A stretch of 64,000 nucleotides of DNA. Source: a bacterium (lineage in GTDB: Bacteria; SZUA-79; Acidulodesulfobacterales; Acidulodesulfobacteraceae). Within the stretch, counting starts at the first letter, position 1. Every line of letters begins with the position of its first letter. The notes beneath the pieces are model-generated. The model was given only the letters and a program-made list of their open reading frames with translations. It was not told where the DNA came from and made no database searches. Below, in pieces: positions 34,371 to 44,324 of the stretch. A program made the position numbers and the translations under genes. Location of the stretch: assembly GCA_021812245.1 (NCBI GenBank), contig JAKAOK010000005.1, positions 1-64,000 on the forward strand, written 5' to 3'.

Positions 34371-35153
34371 TTATTGAATTATTTTACTTCCCTTAGAAAG
34401 CACGACTTTTATTTTAACATTATATAAATAATCGTCAACATATATTTTCAACGGCACCATGCTTCCGCCTTTTAACATATAGTCTTTGAAGCGGACGGTT
34501 TCGGTAGTTTTTTTATGCGCGACCGCCGTTATTTTGCGGATAAGATAGTTTTTGCCGACGCAGATATAATAGCTGTCCGCCGTTTTATCGGAGAGCGGGC
34601 GGTAGTCGAAGAAAAAACCTCTGTTCGTATTATAAAACAAGTCCGCTTTTTTAATTTTATCTAAACTGTCCATATTTAAGAATATTTTAAAAACCCCTAA
34701 TAATCTCTGGTACGTTAACATCTTCCCTTTATATTTTTTATCGAAGTCTATGGATTCAAGCCTGCCGTGTTTCGGGTCTGAAAAAACGGCCATATTTCCG
34801 GCTTTAGATATTTTTGCATAAAAAAGCACGTTCCCGTACATATCGAGAATAGTAAACTGCATATATTTTCCGCCGACGTACTTATAAAGCCCCGCCTGCT
34901 CGAAAGAGAAATGGGCGCTTCCGGCGGATATTTCAAGTCTTCCCGACAACCCTTTGAACCGTCCATAATTTTTATAGAGTCCGGCTAAAACTTCGCTTCT
35001 GCTTTTATAATGCGATACGGCGGCTTTGCCTGAGGGTAGGGAAGCCGTCTTAACGTAAGACGCGCATCCGCTCAAACCTAAGGATATAAATAATGCTGAT
35101 ATAAAAAATACGGATATTAACGGCGTTAAACGTCTAAACTTAAGCTTTTGCAA
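34371..35153 (-). CDS. Lipoprotein, LolB/DUF4292-like
   Basis: Lipobox 'LGLSGCAS', 'LSGRLEISAGSAHFSFEQAGLYKYVGGKYMQFTILDMYGNVLFYAKI'. Confidence 0.7.
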   Translation of the reverse strand: MQKLKFRRLTPLISVFFISALFISLGLSGCASYVKTASLPSGKAAVSHYKSRSEVLAGLYKNYGRFKGLSGRLEISAGSAHFSFEQAGLYKYVGGKYMQFTILDMYGNVLFYAKISKAGNMAVFSDPKHGRLESIDFDKKYKGKMLTYQRLLGVFKIFLNMDSLDKIKKADLFYNTNRGFFFDYRPLSDKTADSYYICVGKNYLIRKITAVAHKKTTETVRFKDYMLKGGSMVPLKIYVDDYLYNVKIKVVLSKGSKIIQ

Positions 35154-37833
35154 CCAAGCCCTCCGCCATTATATTTTCGACGATATTTTCTATATCGCCG
35201 AATTTTGAAACTTCTATGCCGCCGCCCTGCGAAAAGTCTTTTTTGCCGCCTCCTTTTCCGCCGACTTCCGCATTTATAAGTTTTATTATTTTAGAAGCGT
35301 CGGCGTTCCCTTCGGCAGAAACTATATAGACTAATTTTTCGTCGTTAAGGTTAGAAACGAAAATAACGGCGCTGTCTCCGGAAGGAAAATCGTTCCTTGA
35401 TTTAAGTGCATTAATAAGGTCTTTCAGCTCTTCGCCCGAAATGTTTTTAAATTTGGATATTAAATATTTAATGCCTCCCGTTTCGGCGGTTTTAAACGAT
35501 TCGATAAGACGTCCGGCTTCAAAATTATTTAATTTTAATTTAAGCTCTTCGTTGGCTTTTTCCAAAAATTCGTAATCGTAGAACAGTTTGATTATTTTAT
35601 TATATACGTCCGCTCTGGAGGAATTTAGTAGCTTAGCTATGTTAGTTATGTTGTCTTCCTCGACGTATAAATAGTTCAGATAATTCAAACCGGTTACGGC
35701 TTCGATTCGCCTGATGCCCGAAGCTATCGAAGATTCTCCCAAAATTTTAAAGAATCCTATCTCCCCCGTTCTCGAAACATGGGTTCCCCCGCAAAATTCT
35801 TTTGAAACGCCGCCCATAGACACTACCCTGACTTTTTCTTCGTATTTATCGTCGAAAAAGTGAAGCGCTCCCAAATTTAAAGCGGTTTTTACGTCGAGTT
35901 CTTCGACTTTGACATCCATATCCGCAAAAATATATTCGTTGACCGAAGTTTCTATGTTTCGGATTTCATCGTCCGTAAGCGGTTTTCCATATGAGAAATC
36001 AAACCTGAGCCTTTCCGAATCCACATAGGAACCCTGCTGTGAAACATGGCTTCCGAGAATTTTCCTCAGCGAAGCCTGTAAAAGGTGGACGGCACTGTGG
36101 TTGGAGGCGGTTTTATCTCTGGTTTCTTTATCTACCGAAAATTTTGCTTCTGCCGGAAAAACAGGGGCGGACTGTATAGATTCGGATACCGCCGCGCCGC
36201 CTGTAAAAATTCTTCCGTAATGCAGTATTATGCCGTTTTTGGTTTTGTAGGCGCCGGATACCAATGCCGAAAACGAACGGTTTCCGTCAGTCCATTTTAT
36301 ATCGCCCTTATCGCCGGTCTGTCCGCCGCCTTCAGGATAAAACGGGGTTGAATCGGCCGCAATATAATAAAAACCGCCGTCCTCTATCGTCGGGGCAGGT
36401 TCTCCGTTTTCGCCGAATATGCCGGTAATATTTGCGGCGGTTTCAATATTTGCGTATCCCATAAAATTTGTTTTGGGAATTCCGGATATTATGTCGGGAA
36501 TACCCTGCTTTTCCTTTTTTTGCTTTGAACCTTTTTTCTGAATATCCATTAATTTGCCGAATGTTTTTAAATCGATGGATAAACCGTTTTCTCCCGCTAT
36601 ATCTATTGCAATATCTACCGGAAACCCCTTTTCGTCGTATAGTTTAAATATAAAATCGCCGGGCACCGTTTTTTCTTTTTTATTTTTCAATTCCGAAATT
36701 TTTTCGTCCAATAGCTTAATACCCTGTCCTACGGTATCGGTAAACTTATCGTACTCTTCAGAAATTATTTTCTCGAAAACGGCCAGACCGTCCCTGACCT
36801 CAGGATAAAACCCGCCCATAACGATTACTGCGGTATTGCCGAGATAAATTAAGTTTTCAAGTCCGATATTAAGTTTTAAAGCATACCTTATCAGCCTCCT
36901 TAAAATCCTTCTGAATACATATCCTCTGCCCTCGTTTGAAGGAAACACCGATTCCGCGGATAAAAAAACGGATGTCCTTATATGGTCGCTTATGACTCTA
37001 GCGGCGGTATCGTAGGCTTCGTCGCCGCTGTTGTAGCGCCTGCCGGCGATAGCGTCTATTTCGTTTATGTAAGGAATAAAAACGTCGGTATCGTAGTTGG
37101 ATTTAACTTTCTGCAAAACCCTTAATATTCTTTCGAGCCCCATACCGGTATCTATAGACGGCTTTGGAAGTTTTGAAACGGCGCCTGCGTGGTTTTTGTT
37201 AAATTCCATAAAAACAAGATTCCATATTTCCAAATATCTTCCGCAGTCGCAGTTTATATCGCAGCCTTTATGACCCGTCTCCGAATATCCGGTATCGAAA
37301 AATATCTCGCTCGAATAGCCGCAGGGGCCGGTTTCTCCCATCTGCCAAAAATTTGTTTCGTCGCCGAGTTTAAAAATCTTTTTTTCGTCGAAGCCGACAA
37401 CGTCTTTCCATATGGAATAACCTTCGTCGTCCTTAGCGTTCACGGTAACGTATATTTTATCCATATCTATTTCGATAACGTCTTTTAAAAATTCGTACGC
37501 TAACAGAACGGCTTCCTTTTTGAAATAGTCGCCGAACGAAAAATTTCCGAGCATTTCAAAGAACGTATGGTGGCGCGATGTTTTCCCTACGTTTTCTAGG
37601 TCGTTATGTTTGCCTCCGGCTCTCATGCATTTCTGAACGGTTACCGCACGGGGCATAGGGGCGGGGGCGGCTCCGGTAAAATAGTCTTTAAACTGAACCA
37701 TTCCGGCATTGGTAAACATAATGGAATCGTCGCCTGCCGGAATTAAAGACGAGCCCTGAACTAATATATGTCCTTTTTCCGTAAAAAATTTAATAAATAT
37801 TTCTCTTAATTCGTTTGATAATAAATTTTTCAT
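35140..37833 (-). CDS. alaS: Alanyl-tRNA synthetase
   Basis: 'RHHTFFEMLGNFSFGDYFKKEA', 'CGGTHVSRTGEIG'. Confidence 0.97.
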   Translation of the reverse strand: MKNLLSNELREIFIKFFTEKGHILVQGSSLIPAGDDSIMFTNAGMVQFKDYFTGAAPAPMPRAVTVQKCMRAGGKHNDLENVGKTSRHHTFFEMLGNFSFGDYFKKEAVLLAYEFLKDVIEIDMDKIYVTVNAKDDEGYSIWKDVVGFDEKKIFKLGDETNFWQMGETGPCGYSSEIFFDTGYSETGHKGCDINCDCGRYLEIWNLVFMEFNKNHAGAVSKLPKPSIDTGMGLERILRVLQKVKSNYDTDVFIPYINEIDAIAGRRYNSGDEAYDTAARVISDHIRTSVFLSAESVFPSNEGRGYVFRRILRRLIRYALKLNIGLENLIYLGNTAVIVMGGFYPEVRDGLAVFEKIISEEYDKFTDTVGQGIKLLDEKISELKNKKEKTVPGDFIFKLYDEKGFPVDIAIDIAGENGLSIDLKTFGKLMDIQKKGSKQKKEKQGIPDIISGIPKTNFMGYANIETAANITGIFGENGEPAPTIEDGGFYYIAADSTPFYPEGGGQTGDKGDIKWTDGNRSFSALVSGAYKTKNGIILHYGRIFTGGAAVSESIQSAPVFPAEAKFSVDKETRDKTASNHSAVHLLQASLRKILGSHVSQQGSYVDSERLRFDFSYGKPLTDDEIRNIETSVNEYIFADMDVKVEELDVKTALNLGALHFFDDKYEEKVRVVSMGGVSKEFCGGTHVSRTGEIGFFKILGESSIASGIRRIEAVTGLNYLNYLYVEEDNITNIAKLLNSSRADVYNKIIKLFYDYEFLEKANEELKLKLNNFEAGRLIESFKTAETGGIKYLISKFKNISGEELKDLINALKSRNDFPSGDSAVIFVSNLNDEKLVYIVSAEGNADASKIIKLINAEVGGKGGGKKDFSQGGGIEVSKFGDIENIVENIMAEGLVAKA

Positions 37834-37837
37834 ATAT

Positions 37838-38332
37838 TCAAATTTTATTTAATATATCTTCGATTATTCCGGAAGAAAAACCCCTGCTCTGTAAAAAATC
37901 ATATAGTTTTTTTTTAAATATCAGCTCGTTTTCCCTGTATTTTATCAGCGATACTTTCTTTTTGTCCATAGCTTTAAGCGCCGCAACCCGTTCCTCGTCC
38001 TCGGCATAGAACTTTTCCATAAGTTCGTCTATAATGCTCTTATTGACCCCTTTTTTGTATAATTCGTAACTTAATTTTATCCTTCCGATGAGTCTTCGTT
38101 TACCGTTTTCTATAAGTCGTCCGGCAAACGCCTCATCGTTTAAATATCCGTATTCTTTTAATTTTTTAACCGCCCTGCCGGTATCCTCGGTCGAAAATCC
38201 TTTTTTTATAAGCTTTTCGGCAATCTGTTTTTCGGAAAAAGGTCTTGCGGAAATAAGCCGGAGCGAATAATCCTGCGCCGTTCCAATGGCTTTAGACTTT
38301 CTTTTAGAAATATTTTCCTGCGATACTTTCAA
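37838..38332 (-). CDS. recX: Regulatory protein RecX
   Basis: 'ALRLISARPFSEKQIAEKL'-type and 'YGYLNDEAFAGRLIENGKRR'. Confidence 0.9.
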   Translation of the reverse strand: MKVSQENISKRKSKAIGTAQDYSLRLISARPFSEKQIAEKLIKKGFSTEDTGRAVKKLKEYGYLNDEAFAGRLIENGKRRLIGRIKLSYELYKKGVNKSIIDELMEKFYAEDEERVAALKAMDKKKVSLIKYRENELIFKKKLYDFLQSRGFSSGIIEDILNKI

Positions 38333-38359
38333 ATTAAGCGCTCCGCCCGGGTTAACCTT

Positions 38360-39646
38360 TTAAGTGGTCCAGTAAGAACTTGAACCGCCGGAAGCGGAAC
38401 CTGCGCCTGCCGCAGCTGAACCTGAGACCGGCTCCGAAGACTGGGCCTGCGGCCGGTCGGAAACGCGGGCATGCTCTTCGCCCGAACCCGAACCCATACC
38501 TTGGTTTATGCCTTCGCTTGAAGAATTGACCCCCGATATCAACAGGGCAAGGTCGTTGGGGGATGTGGATTCGGCTAAAGCATCTTCGTAGGTTATCAAA
38601 CCAGCCTTATAAAAATTATAAAGCGACTGGTCGAACGTCTGCATTCCGTATTGAATATTTCCGCTCTTTATGTAATCCCTTATGCTTGCTGTTTTATCTT
38701 CGTTCGAGATACATTCTTTTATCGTCTCGGTGCCTATCATTATTTCTATGGATGGAAGACGTCCTTTTTTATCGGCTCTGATTATGAGCCTTTGGGATAT
38801 TACGGCGGAAATAACGGAAGCAAGCTGTATTCTTATCTGTTTTTGCTGGTAAGGTGGAAAAACCGCTATAATTCGGTTAATAGTTTCCTGTGCATCCAAG
38901 GTATGAAGCGTGCTCATAACGAGATGCCCCGTTTCGGCGGCGGTTATGGCGGTTTCTATGGTTTCGAGGTCGCGCATTTCGCCGACTAAAATAACGTCTG
39001 GGTCCTGCCTCAGCGCTTCTCTTAGTCCGTGGGAAAAAGAATAAACGTCCACCCCGAGTTCCCGCTGATTTATTGCGGCTTTTATATCTTTATGAAGATA
39101 TTCTATAGGGTCTTCCACCGTTATAATGTTAACCGGCTTGTTATTATTGATATAATCTATCATAGAAGCAAGCGTAGTCGATTTTCCGCTTCCGGTAATG
39201 CCGGTAACGAGTATAAGTCCTCTTTCCTTAAGGGCGATGGATTTGATTATTTCCGGAAGATTAAGCGAGTCGAAAGCCGGAATATTAAACGGGATATATC
39301 TCATCGCAATGCTTAACGAGTTTCTCTGCGAATATATATTTACCCTGAATCTGCCAACGCCGGACAGGCTGTAGGCAAGATCGACATCCCTGTTCTCCTG
39401 AAATACTTTAAGCTGATGCTTATCCATCATACTTCCGGCTATTTTTTCGATTACTTCCTTGGACATTACGCCGAAACTTTCCTGCCGGTAAATATCGCCG
39501 TCTATTCTAAAAATGGGGTAAGTATTTACCTTTAGATGAATGTCCGACGCCCCTTTATCTACCGCAGTTTTTAAGATAGTTTCTACAAGGGACGGCTGTC
39601 CGCCGGACTGATAAGATTGATTAGATTGAACAATTGTTTCGTTCAT
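38360..39646 (-). CDS. pilT: Twitching motility ATPase PilT
   Basis: 'ASDIHLKVNTYPIFRIDGDI', 'VTGITGSGKSTTLASMIDYIN', 'RQDPDVILVGEMRDLETIETAITAAETGHLVMSTLHT'; Gly/Ser-rich tail. Confidence 0.95.
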   Translation of the reverse strand: MNETIVQSNQSYQSGGQPSLVETILKTAVDKGASDIHLKVNTYPIFRIDGDIYRQESFGVMSKEVIEKIAGSMMDKHQLKVFQENRDVDLAYSLSGVGRFRVNIYSQRNSLSIAMRYIPFNIPAFDSLNLPEIIKSIALKERGLILVTGITGSGKSTTLASMIDYINNNKPVNIITVEDPIEYLHKDIKAAINQRELGVDVYSFSHGLREALRQDPDVILVGEMRDLETIETAITAAETGHLVMSTLHTLDAQETINRIIAVFPPYQQKQIRIQLASVISAVISQRLIIRADKKGRLPSIEIMIGTETIKECISNEDKTASIRDYIKSGNIQYGMQTFDQSLYNFYKAGLITYEDALAESTSPNDLALLISGVNSSSEGINQGMGSGSGEEHARVSDRPQAQSSEPVSGSAAAGAGSASGGSSSYWTT

Positions 39647-39684
39647 TTTATCGATACTTATTTAAGTTATATTTAGTATAAAAT

Positions 39685-39735
39685 AACCGCCCCGTCAGGC
39701 TAACGCCTGCCTCACCTCCTTAAAAAGGAGGCGAG
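39685..39735. repeat. Family D element (intergenic pilT/recA)
   Basis: aaccgccccgtcaggctaacgcctgcctcacctccttaaaaaggaggcgag. Confidence 0.8.
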
Positions 39736-39751
39736 TTAAAGTTTAATTAAT

Positions 39752-40822
39752 TTATACCTTAAGATTAAATTTGTCTAAAATTTTGGAATATATCTCGTCG
39801 CGGAGCGCCGGATTGTTTTTAAGCGTTTCTTTGGCGGCTTCCCTTCCCTGCCCCAATCTTTCTTTGCCGTAACTGAACCATGTTCCCGATTTTTCTATTA
39901 TACCGTTGTCGGAACCGAGGTCCACTATGTCGCCTTCCAAAGATATTCCACTATCGTAAATTATGTCGAACTCCGCCTCTTTAAAGGGCGGCGCAACTTT
40001 ATTTTTGACGATTCTCGCTTTCGTGCGCGAACCTACGATCTCGTCGCCTTTTTTAATTGAACCGATTCTTCTTATGTCGATTCTGACGGAAGCATAAAAT
40101 TTAAGGGCGTTGCCTCCCGTCGTGGTTTCGGGAGAACCGAACATAACGCCGATTTTCATTCTTATCTGATTGATAAATATTACGGAAGTATTTGATTTTG
40201 CTATTGCGGAAGTAAGCTTTCTCAGCGCCTGCGACATAAGACGGGCTTGAAGCCCCATATGCGCATCCCCCATATCCCCTTCTATTTCTGCCTTTGGAAC
40301 AAGAGCGGCGACCGAATCTATAACTAAAACGTCGATGGAACCGGACCTCACAAGAGAATCCGCAATCTCCAAGGCTTCTTCGCCGGTGCCGGGCTGAGAG
40401 ATTACGAGTTCGTCAACGTTTACACCTATTTTTTTTGCGTATTTTAAATCGAGGGCATGTTCGGCATCGATAAATGCCGCAATACCGCCTTTTTTTTGAG
40501 CCTGAGCGACGATTTGAAGGGTAAGCGTGGTTTTCCCCGAGGATTCGGGACCGAATATCTCTATGACCCTTCCTTTCGGTATTCCGCCGATGCCAAGGGC
40601 GATATCTAAAGACAGTGAACCGGTAGGGATAGACTGAATATCTTCTGCCGGCGGTTTTCCACCGAGTTTCATTACCGCTCCGACTCCGAACTGCTTTTCT
40701 ATTTGGGCTATGGCAAGGTCCAACGCTTTTATCTTCTGCTCCTGCATAGGCTGTTCCTTAACTTTATTTTCTGATGGGAACGCACTCAAGTCCACTTTAT
40801 TGCCGCCGGATTTTAACGCCAT
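39752..40822 (-). CDS. recA: Recombinase RecA
   Basis: '[35 protein letters not shown]', '[34 protein letters not shown]'. Confidence 0.98.
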   Translation of the reverse strand: MALKSGGNKVDLSAFPSENKVKEQPMQEQKIKALDLAIAQIEKQFGVGAVMKLGGKPPAEDIQSIPTGSLSLDIALGIGGIPKGRVIEIFGPESSGKTTLTLQIVAQAQKKGGIAAFIDAEHALDLKYAKKIGVNVDELVISQPGTGEEALEIADSLVRSGSIDVLVIDSVAALVPKAEIEGDMGDAHMGLQARLMSQALRKLTSAIAKSNTSVIFINQIRMKIGVMFGSPETTTGGNALKFYASVRIDIRRIGSIKKGDEIVGSRTKARIVKNKVAPPFKEAEFDIIYDSGISLEGDIVDLGSDNGIIEKSGTWFSYGKERLGQGREAAKETLKNNPALRDEIYSKILDKFNLKV

Positions 40823-40905
40823 AATTATTCCTTCCTTTTCTTATTTTATTTTTTTTATTTAAAAGTTATATCTTAAAAAAGAAATATTATCAAGTTAAAT
40901 TATTG

Positions 40906-42183
40906 TTACGTCTTTATTAAAGACTGCGGCATCCCGCTTATAAGGCGGTAAATCCAGAACAACGCCATTTTTGCGGTATATGCTTTAACGTCCAAGCGGG
41001 AACCGGAAAACGAATATTTTCTCGACTCTTTTACTTTAGGACTGGAAAGGGCTATAAAAACCGTTCCCACTGGATAATTATCGTATTCGGTTTTAGGTCC
41101 GGCAAAACCTGTAACGGCAATGCCTATGTCCGCCTTTGCATTTTCTCTTGCTTTTTCCGCCATTTCTATGGCGCATTTATCCGATACCGCGCCCTCTTTT
41201 TCTATAACCGCTTTATCTACTCCGAGAATATCGGTTTTTGCGTAATTTGAATACACCACGCCGCCGTAAACAAAATAAGCGGAAGCTCCCGGTAAATCCG
41301 TAAGCTTATTGGAAATATAGCCGCCGGTAAGCGATTCCGCAACCGCAATCTTAATCCCGTTTTCTTTAAGAAGATACGAGCATACTATATGAAGTTCGTC
41401 GTCGTCGAAACCGTAAAGATAATCTTTAAAAATTTCGCCGACTTTATTATCGATTAATTTTATATTTTCGTTAAGTTTCTGGGTAGAAACGCCGTTAACG
41501 GCGGCGGATATAATGAATTCGCCGTATGAAAATTCATAATTTAGACTGCATTCCGCCGTTTTTTTTAATTTTTCGAAAAGAATCTCGAATTCTTTTTCCT
41601 TTAAACCGAAGAGCTTATATTTTCTTAATCTGACAAAATAATTGATGCCGAGCTTGCCGAGCATTTTTCCGAGTATATGGTTTTTAAACATATTTACGGC
41701 ATTTTTAGGTTCAAGCGGCATAGCCGCAAAAAATACGGGTTCGGTCAGATAAAAGCCGGAAATCCCTGAATTCTGGTTCGGAACGATAAAAGAATGTTCG
41801 GGAAAATAGCAGGCTTTTTCGTTAAAAGGATTAAAAGCCTTTTTATCGGATTCATAGACAAGCGCCATTAAATCTGCGGCATCTTTGCTTCTGACCAGTT
41901 CTCTCTTAAAGACCGAGGAAGCGGTATCGTGGGTTAAAAAAAGGTCTTCCTTCATACCGCCGCACACTATAACGAAAGAATCGCCTGACGCCATATAAGA
42001 CATTACTTTATATATGGCATCTCTCTGGCTTTCCGGCATTATTACGGCTTCTTTAAACCCCAAACCGTAATTCGAAAGTACGTCGGAAAGCTCCCGTATA
42101 ATTTCTCCAGCTTCCGCAAAATTATAATTATCGGCTATGACAAGAATTTTAATATCTTTAACGTCTTTGTCTTTAGTTTCCAT
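40906..42183 (-). CDS. cinA: CinA-family protein (nicotinamide-nucleotide amidase C-terminal domain)
   Basis: 'KIAVAESLTGGYISNKLTDLPGASAYFVYGGVVYSNYAKTDILGV', 'DIGIAVTGFAGP'; divergent MoCF-like N-terminus. Confidence 0.88.
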   Translation of the reverse strand: METKDKDVKDIKILVIADNYNFAEAGEIIRELSDVLSNYGLGFKEAVIMPESQRDAIYKVMSYMASGDSFVIVCGGMKEDLFLTHDTASSVFKRELVRSKDAADLMALVYESDKKAFNPFNEKACYFPEHSFIVPNQNSGISGFYLTEPVFFAAMPLEPKNAVNMFKNHILGKMLGKLGINYFVRLRKYKLFGLKEKEFEILFEKLKKTAECSLNYEFSYGEFIISAAVNGVSTQKLNENIKLIDNKVGEIFKDYLYGFDDDELHIVCSYLLKENGIKIAVAESLTGGYISNKLTDLPGASAYFVYGGVVYSNYAKTDILGVDKAVIEKEGAVSDKCAIEMAEKARENAKADIGIAVTGFAGPKTEYDNYPVGTVFIALSSPKVKESRKYSFSGSRLDVKAYTAKMALFWIYRLISGMPQSLIKT

Positions 42184-42259
42184 TTTTAAGATTTAGTTTA
42201 AATAATTTTAGCATATTATTTTAACATTTTAACATTTTTTTAGAAAACTTTTTCTTATT

Positions 42260-42487
42260 CCCGAATCCCGATTTAGAAATTTATTTTCTGGATGAGCTTC
42301 GCTGTACTTCGTTTCCTGCTTTCGCAGATATTCCCGTCTGCGTTTATCAAAGCATGTCTTTGATGCAGACGGGAATGACAATTCCGGAATTTAAGATTTC
42401 ACCCAACGGGTGTCATTCCCGCGGAAGCGGGAATCCAGTGTTATTTAGTATTAGAACTTATAAATATTTTCTAAATCGGGATTTGGG
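42260..42487. repeat. Family A composite element (228 bp)
   Basis: TIRs plus modules gatgagcttcgctgtacttcg, cccgtctgcgtttatcaaagcatgtctttgatgcagacggg, cacccaacgggtgtc. Confidence 0.92.
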
Positions 42488-42491
42488 GTTA

Positions 42492-42998
42492 TTAAAATCC
42501 TGCGATAACGACTATTATAAACCGCAAGACTATTAAAGAGAAAACGGCGGCGGCGAGGTCGTCGAGCATAATGCCGAACCCGCCCGGGACTTTTTTGTCG
42601 ATTATTCCGATAGGAAAAGGCTTTAATATATCGAAGAAACGAAATAAAATAAGACCGAGCATGGCATATAAAACTGCGTTAAACGCCGAAAAATGCACCC
42701 ATAAAATCCCCGCCATAGTTGCCAGATATCCCAGCACTTCATCTATTACGACGAAAGGCGGGTCGGCGATGCCGGATATTTTTTCCGCCTTGGACGAAAA
42801 ATAAACCCCCAAAATAAATATAAACAGGCAGAGCGCTATATAATAAAGCGGATTTAAAAACCTTATGAACAATATATATAATAGAAATGCGGCAACGGAA
42901 CCAGCCGTACCCGGACCGTACGGAAAAAATCCGACGTAAAAAAACGAAGATATAAAAATCGATATATTAAAATTACTGAATCCTTTAAATTTATCCAT
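42492..42998 (-). CDS. pgpA: Phosphatidylglycerophosphatase A
   Basis: 'GFFPYGPGTAGSVAA', 'DPPFVVIDEVLGYLATM', 'LILFRFFDILKPFPIG'. Confidence 0.93.
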   Translation of the reverse strand: MDKFKGFSNFNISIFISSFFYVGFFPYGPGTAGSVAAFLLYILFIRFLNPLYYIALCLFIFILGVYFSSKAEKISGIADPPFVVIDEVLGYLATMAGILWVHFSAFNAVLYAMLGLILFRFFDILKPFPIGIIDKKVPGGFGIMLDDLAAAVFSLIVLRFIIVVIAGF

Positions 42999-43018
42999 AA
43001 AACTGACTCCTTTTACTT

Positions 43019-43200
43019 ATCATTGCGAGCGCATGAGATTGCTTCGCTGTGCTGGAGTTAGCTTCGCTGGACTTCGTCCGCTTCGCTCGCAATGACGGCA
43101 CAGTGTTATCGCGAGCATATCTTTGACTGCGTTTATAAAACCAACGGTTTTATGCAGGCAAAGATGGGACGGATGAAGTCCGGCGAAGCTAACCAATCTG
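43019..43200. repeat. Family C composite palindromic repeat
   Basis: cattgcgagcgcatgagattgcttcgctg..atctttgactgcgtttataaaaccaacggttttatgcaggcaaagat..gctaaccaatct. Confidence 0.88.
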
Positions 43201-43210
43201 TTTTTATTTT

Positions 43211-44323
43211 TTACGACTGAAATTTATATCTTCTCATCGAAATATTCAAAAGTATAGCCGCCGCCGACATATCGACCACGAGCGACGTCCCTCCATAGCT
43301 GAAAAATGGAAGCGGAACCCCGACGACCGGCAAAAGCCCGACGGTCATAAACATATTTATTACCGCGTGAAAGGTGATAATGCCGAGGGCGCCGCCGCCG
43401 AGAAGAAATCCCTGCAATTTTTTTGCCCTGTAAACTATTTTAAAACCCTTTATTATAACGATAAAATATAACGATATAAGAACCAGTCCGCCGAAAAAAC
43501 CAAACTGCTGCATAAACGTGGAAAATATAAAATCGGTGTGTTTCGCGGGCAAAAAATCTAAAGTGCTCTGCGAACCGTTTCCGAACCCGTTTCCGAAAAA
43601 CCTGCCCGCCCCCACCGCTATTTCCGATTGTATAATATTGTATCCCGCCCCAAGATAATCTTTAGCAGGGTGCAGAAATATAAGTATTCTGCTTTTTTGA
43701 TAAGATTTTAACCTGAACCACAAAAGCGGACCTACGACCAGCGCAATTCCCGTAAGAATCGTCATCGAACTTTTTTTGATTCCGGCAAGAAAAATCATAA
43801 TAAAACCGATAAACAAAACGATAAGCGCTGTCCCTAGGTCAGGCTCTTTTGCTATCAATAGCGCGGGCAATAAGATTATTATAAACGGAATTATGAGTCC
43901 TTTGATAGAATAGCCTTTTTTATTTTCATACGATGTAAAATACTTGACAAGAGCAAATATTAAGCCTATTTTCATAAGCTCCGACGGCTGAAACGAAAAC
44001 ATGCCCAGTGAAATCCACCTTGAAGCCCCGTGGGTAATTCTGCCTTTTAACAGGACGACCGTAATAAATATTAAAATAAAACCGTAAATATAATAGGCGG
44101 ATTCTATAAGCGTATTATAATCTATACTTATCATTAAGAACATTATAAAGAAGGCTATTATAAACCAGATAATCTGTTTTATTACATAGGGGTCTAAGAA
44201 ATCCTTATGGTTTGCGCTTAAAGAACCGTAAAGATTTATAATGCCTATAACGGAGATTAGAATAACCGTGAAAAACATTATAAAATCAAAATTTTTAGCG
44301 TACTGGTTATCCAATATTTTCAT
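43211..44323 (-). CDS. rodA: Rod shape-determining protein RodA (SEDS)
   Basis: 'ASRWISLGMFSFQPSELMKIGLIFAL', 'KEPDLGTALIVLFIG', 'FFSYGGTSLVVDM'. Confidence 0.95.
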   Translation of the reverse strand: MKILDNQYAKNFDFIMFFTVILISVIGIINLYGSLSANHKDFLDPYVIKQIIWFIIAFFIMFLMISIDYNTLIESAYYIYGFILIFITVVLLKGRITHGASRWISLGMFSFQPSELMKIGLIFALVKYFTSYENKKGYSIKGLIIPFIIILLPALLIAKEPDLGTALIVLFIGFIMIFLAGIKKSSMTILTGIALVVGPLLWFRLKSYQKSRILIFLHPAKDYLGAGYNIIQSEIAVGAGRFFGNGFGNGSQSTLDFLPAKHTDFIFSTFMQQFGFFGGLVLISLYFIVIIKGFKIVYRAKKLQGFLLGGGALGIITFHAVINMFMTVGLLPVVGVPLPFFSYGGTSLVVDMSAAAILLNISMRRYKFQS

Positions 44324-44324
44324 A

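Noticed and set aside
38360-38560. Gly/Ser/Ala-rich C-terminal tail of PilT as a separate domain or insertion
   Set aside because: Low-complexity tails on PilT-family ATPases are not uncommon and no repeat family matches it; not enough evidence.
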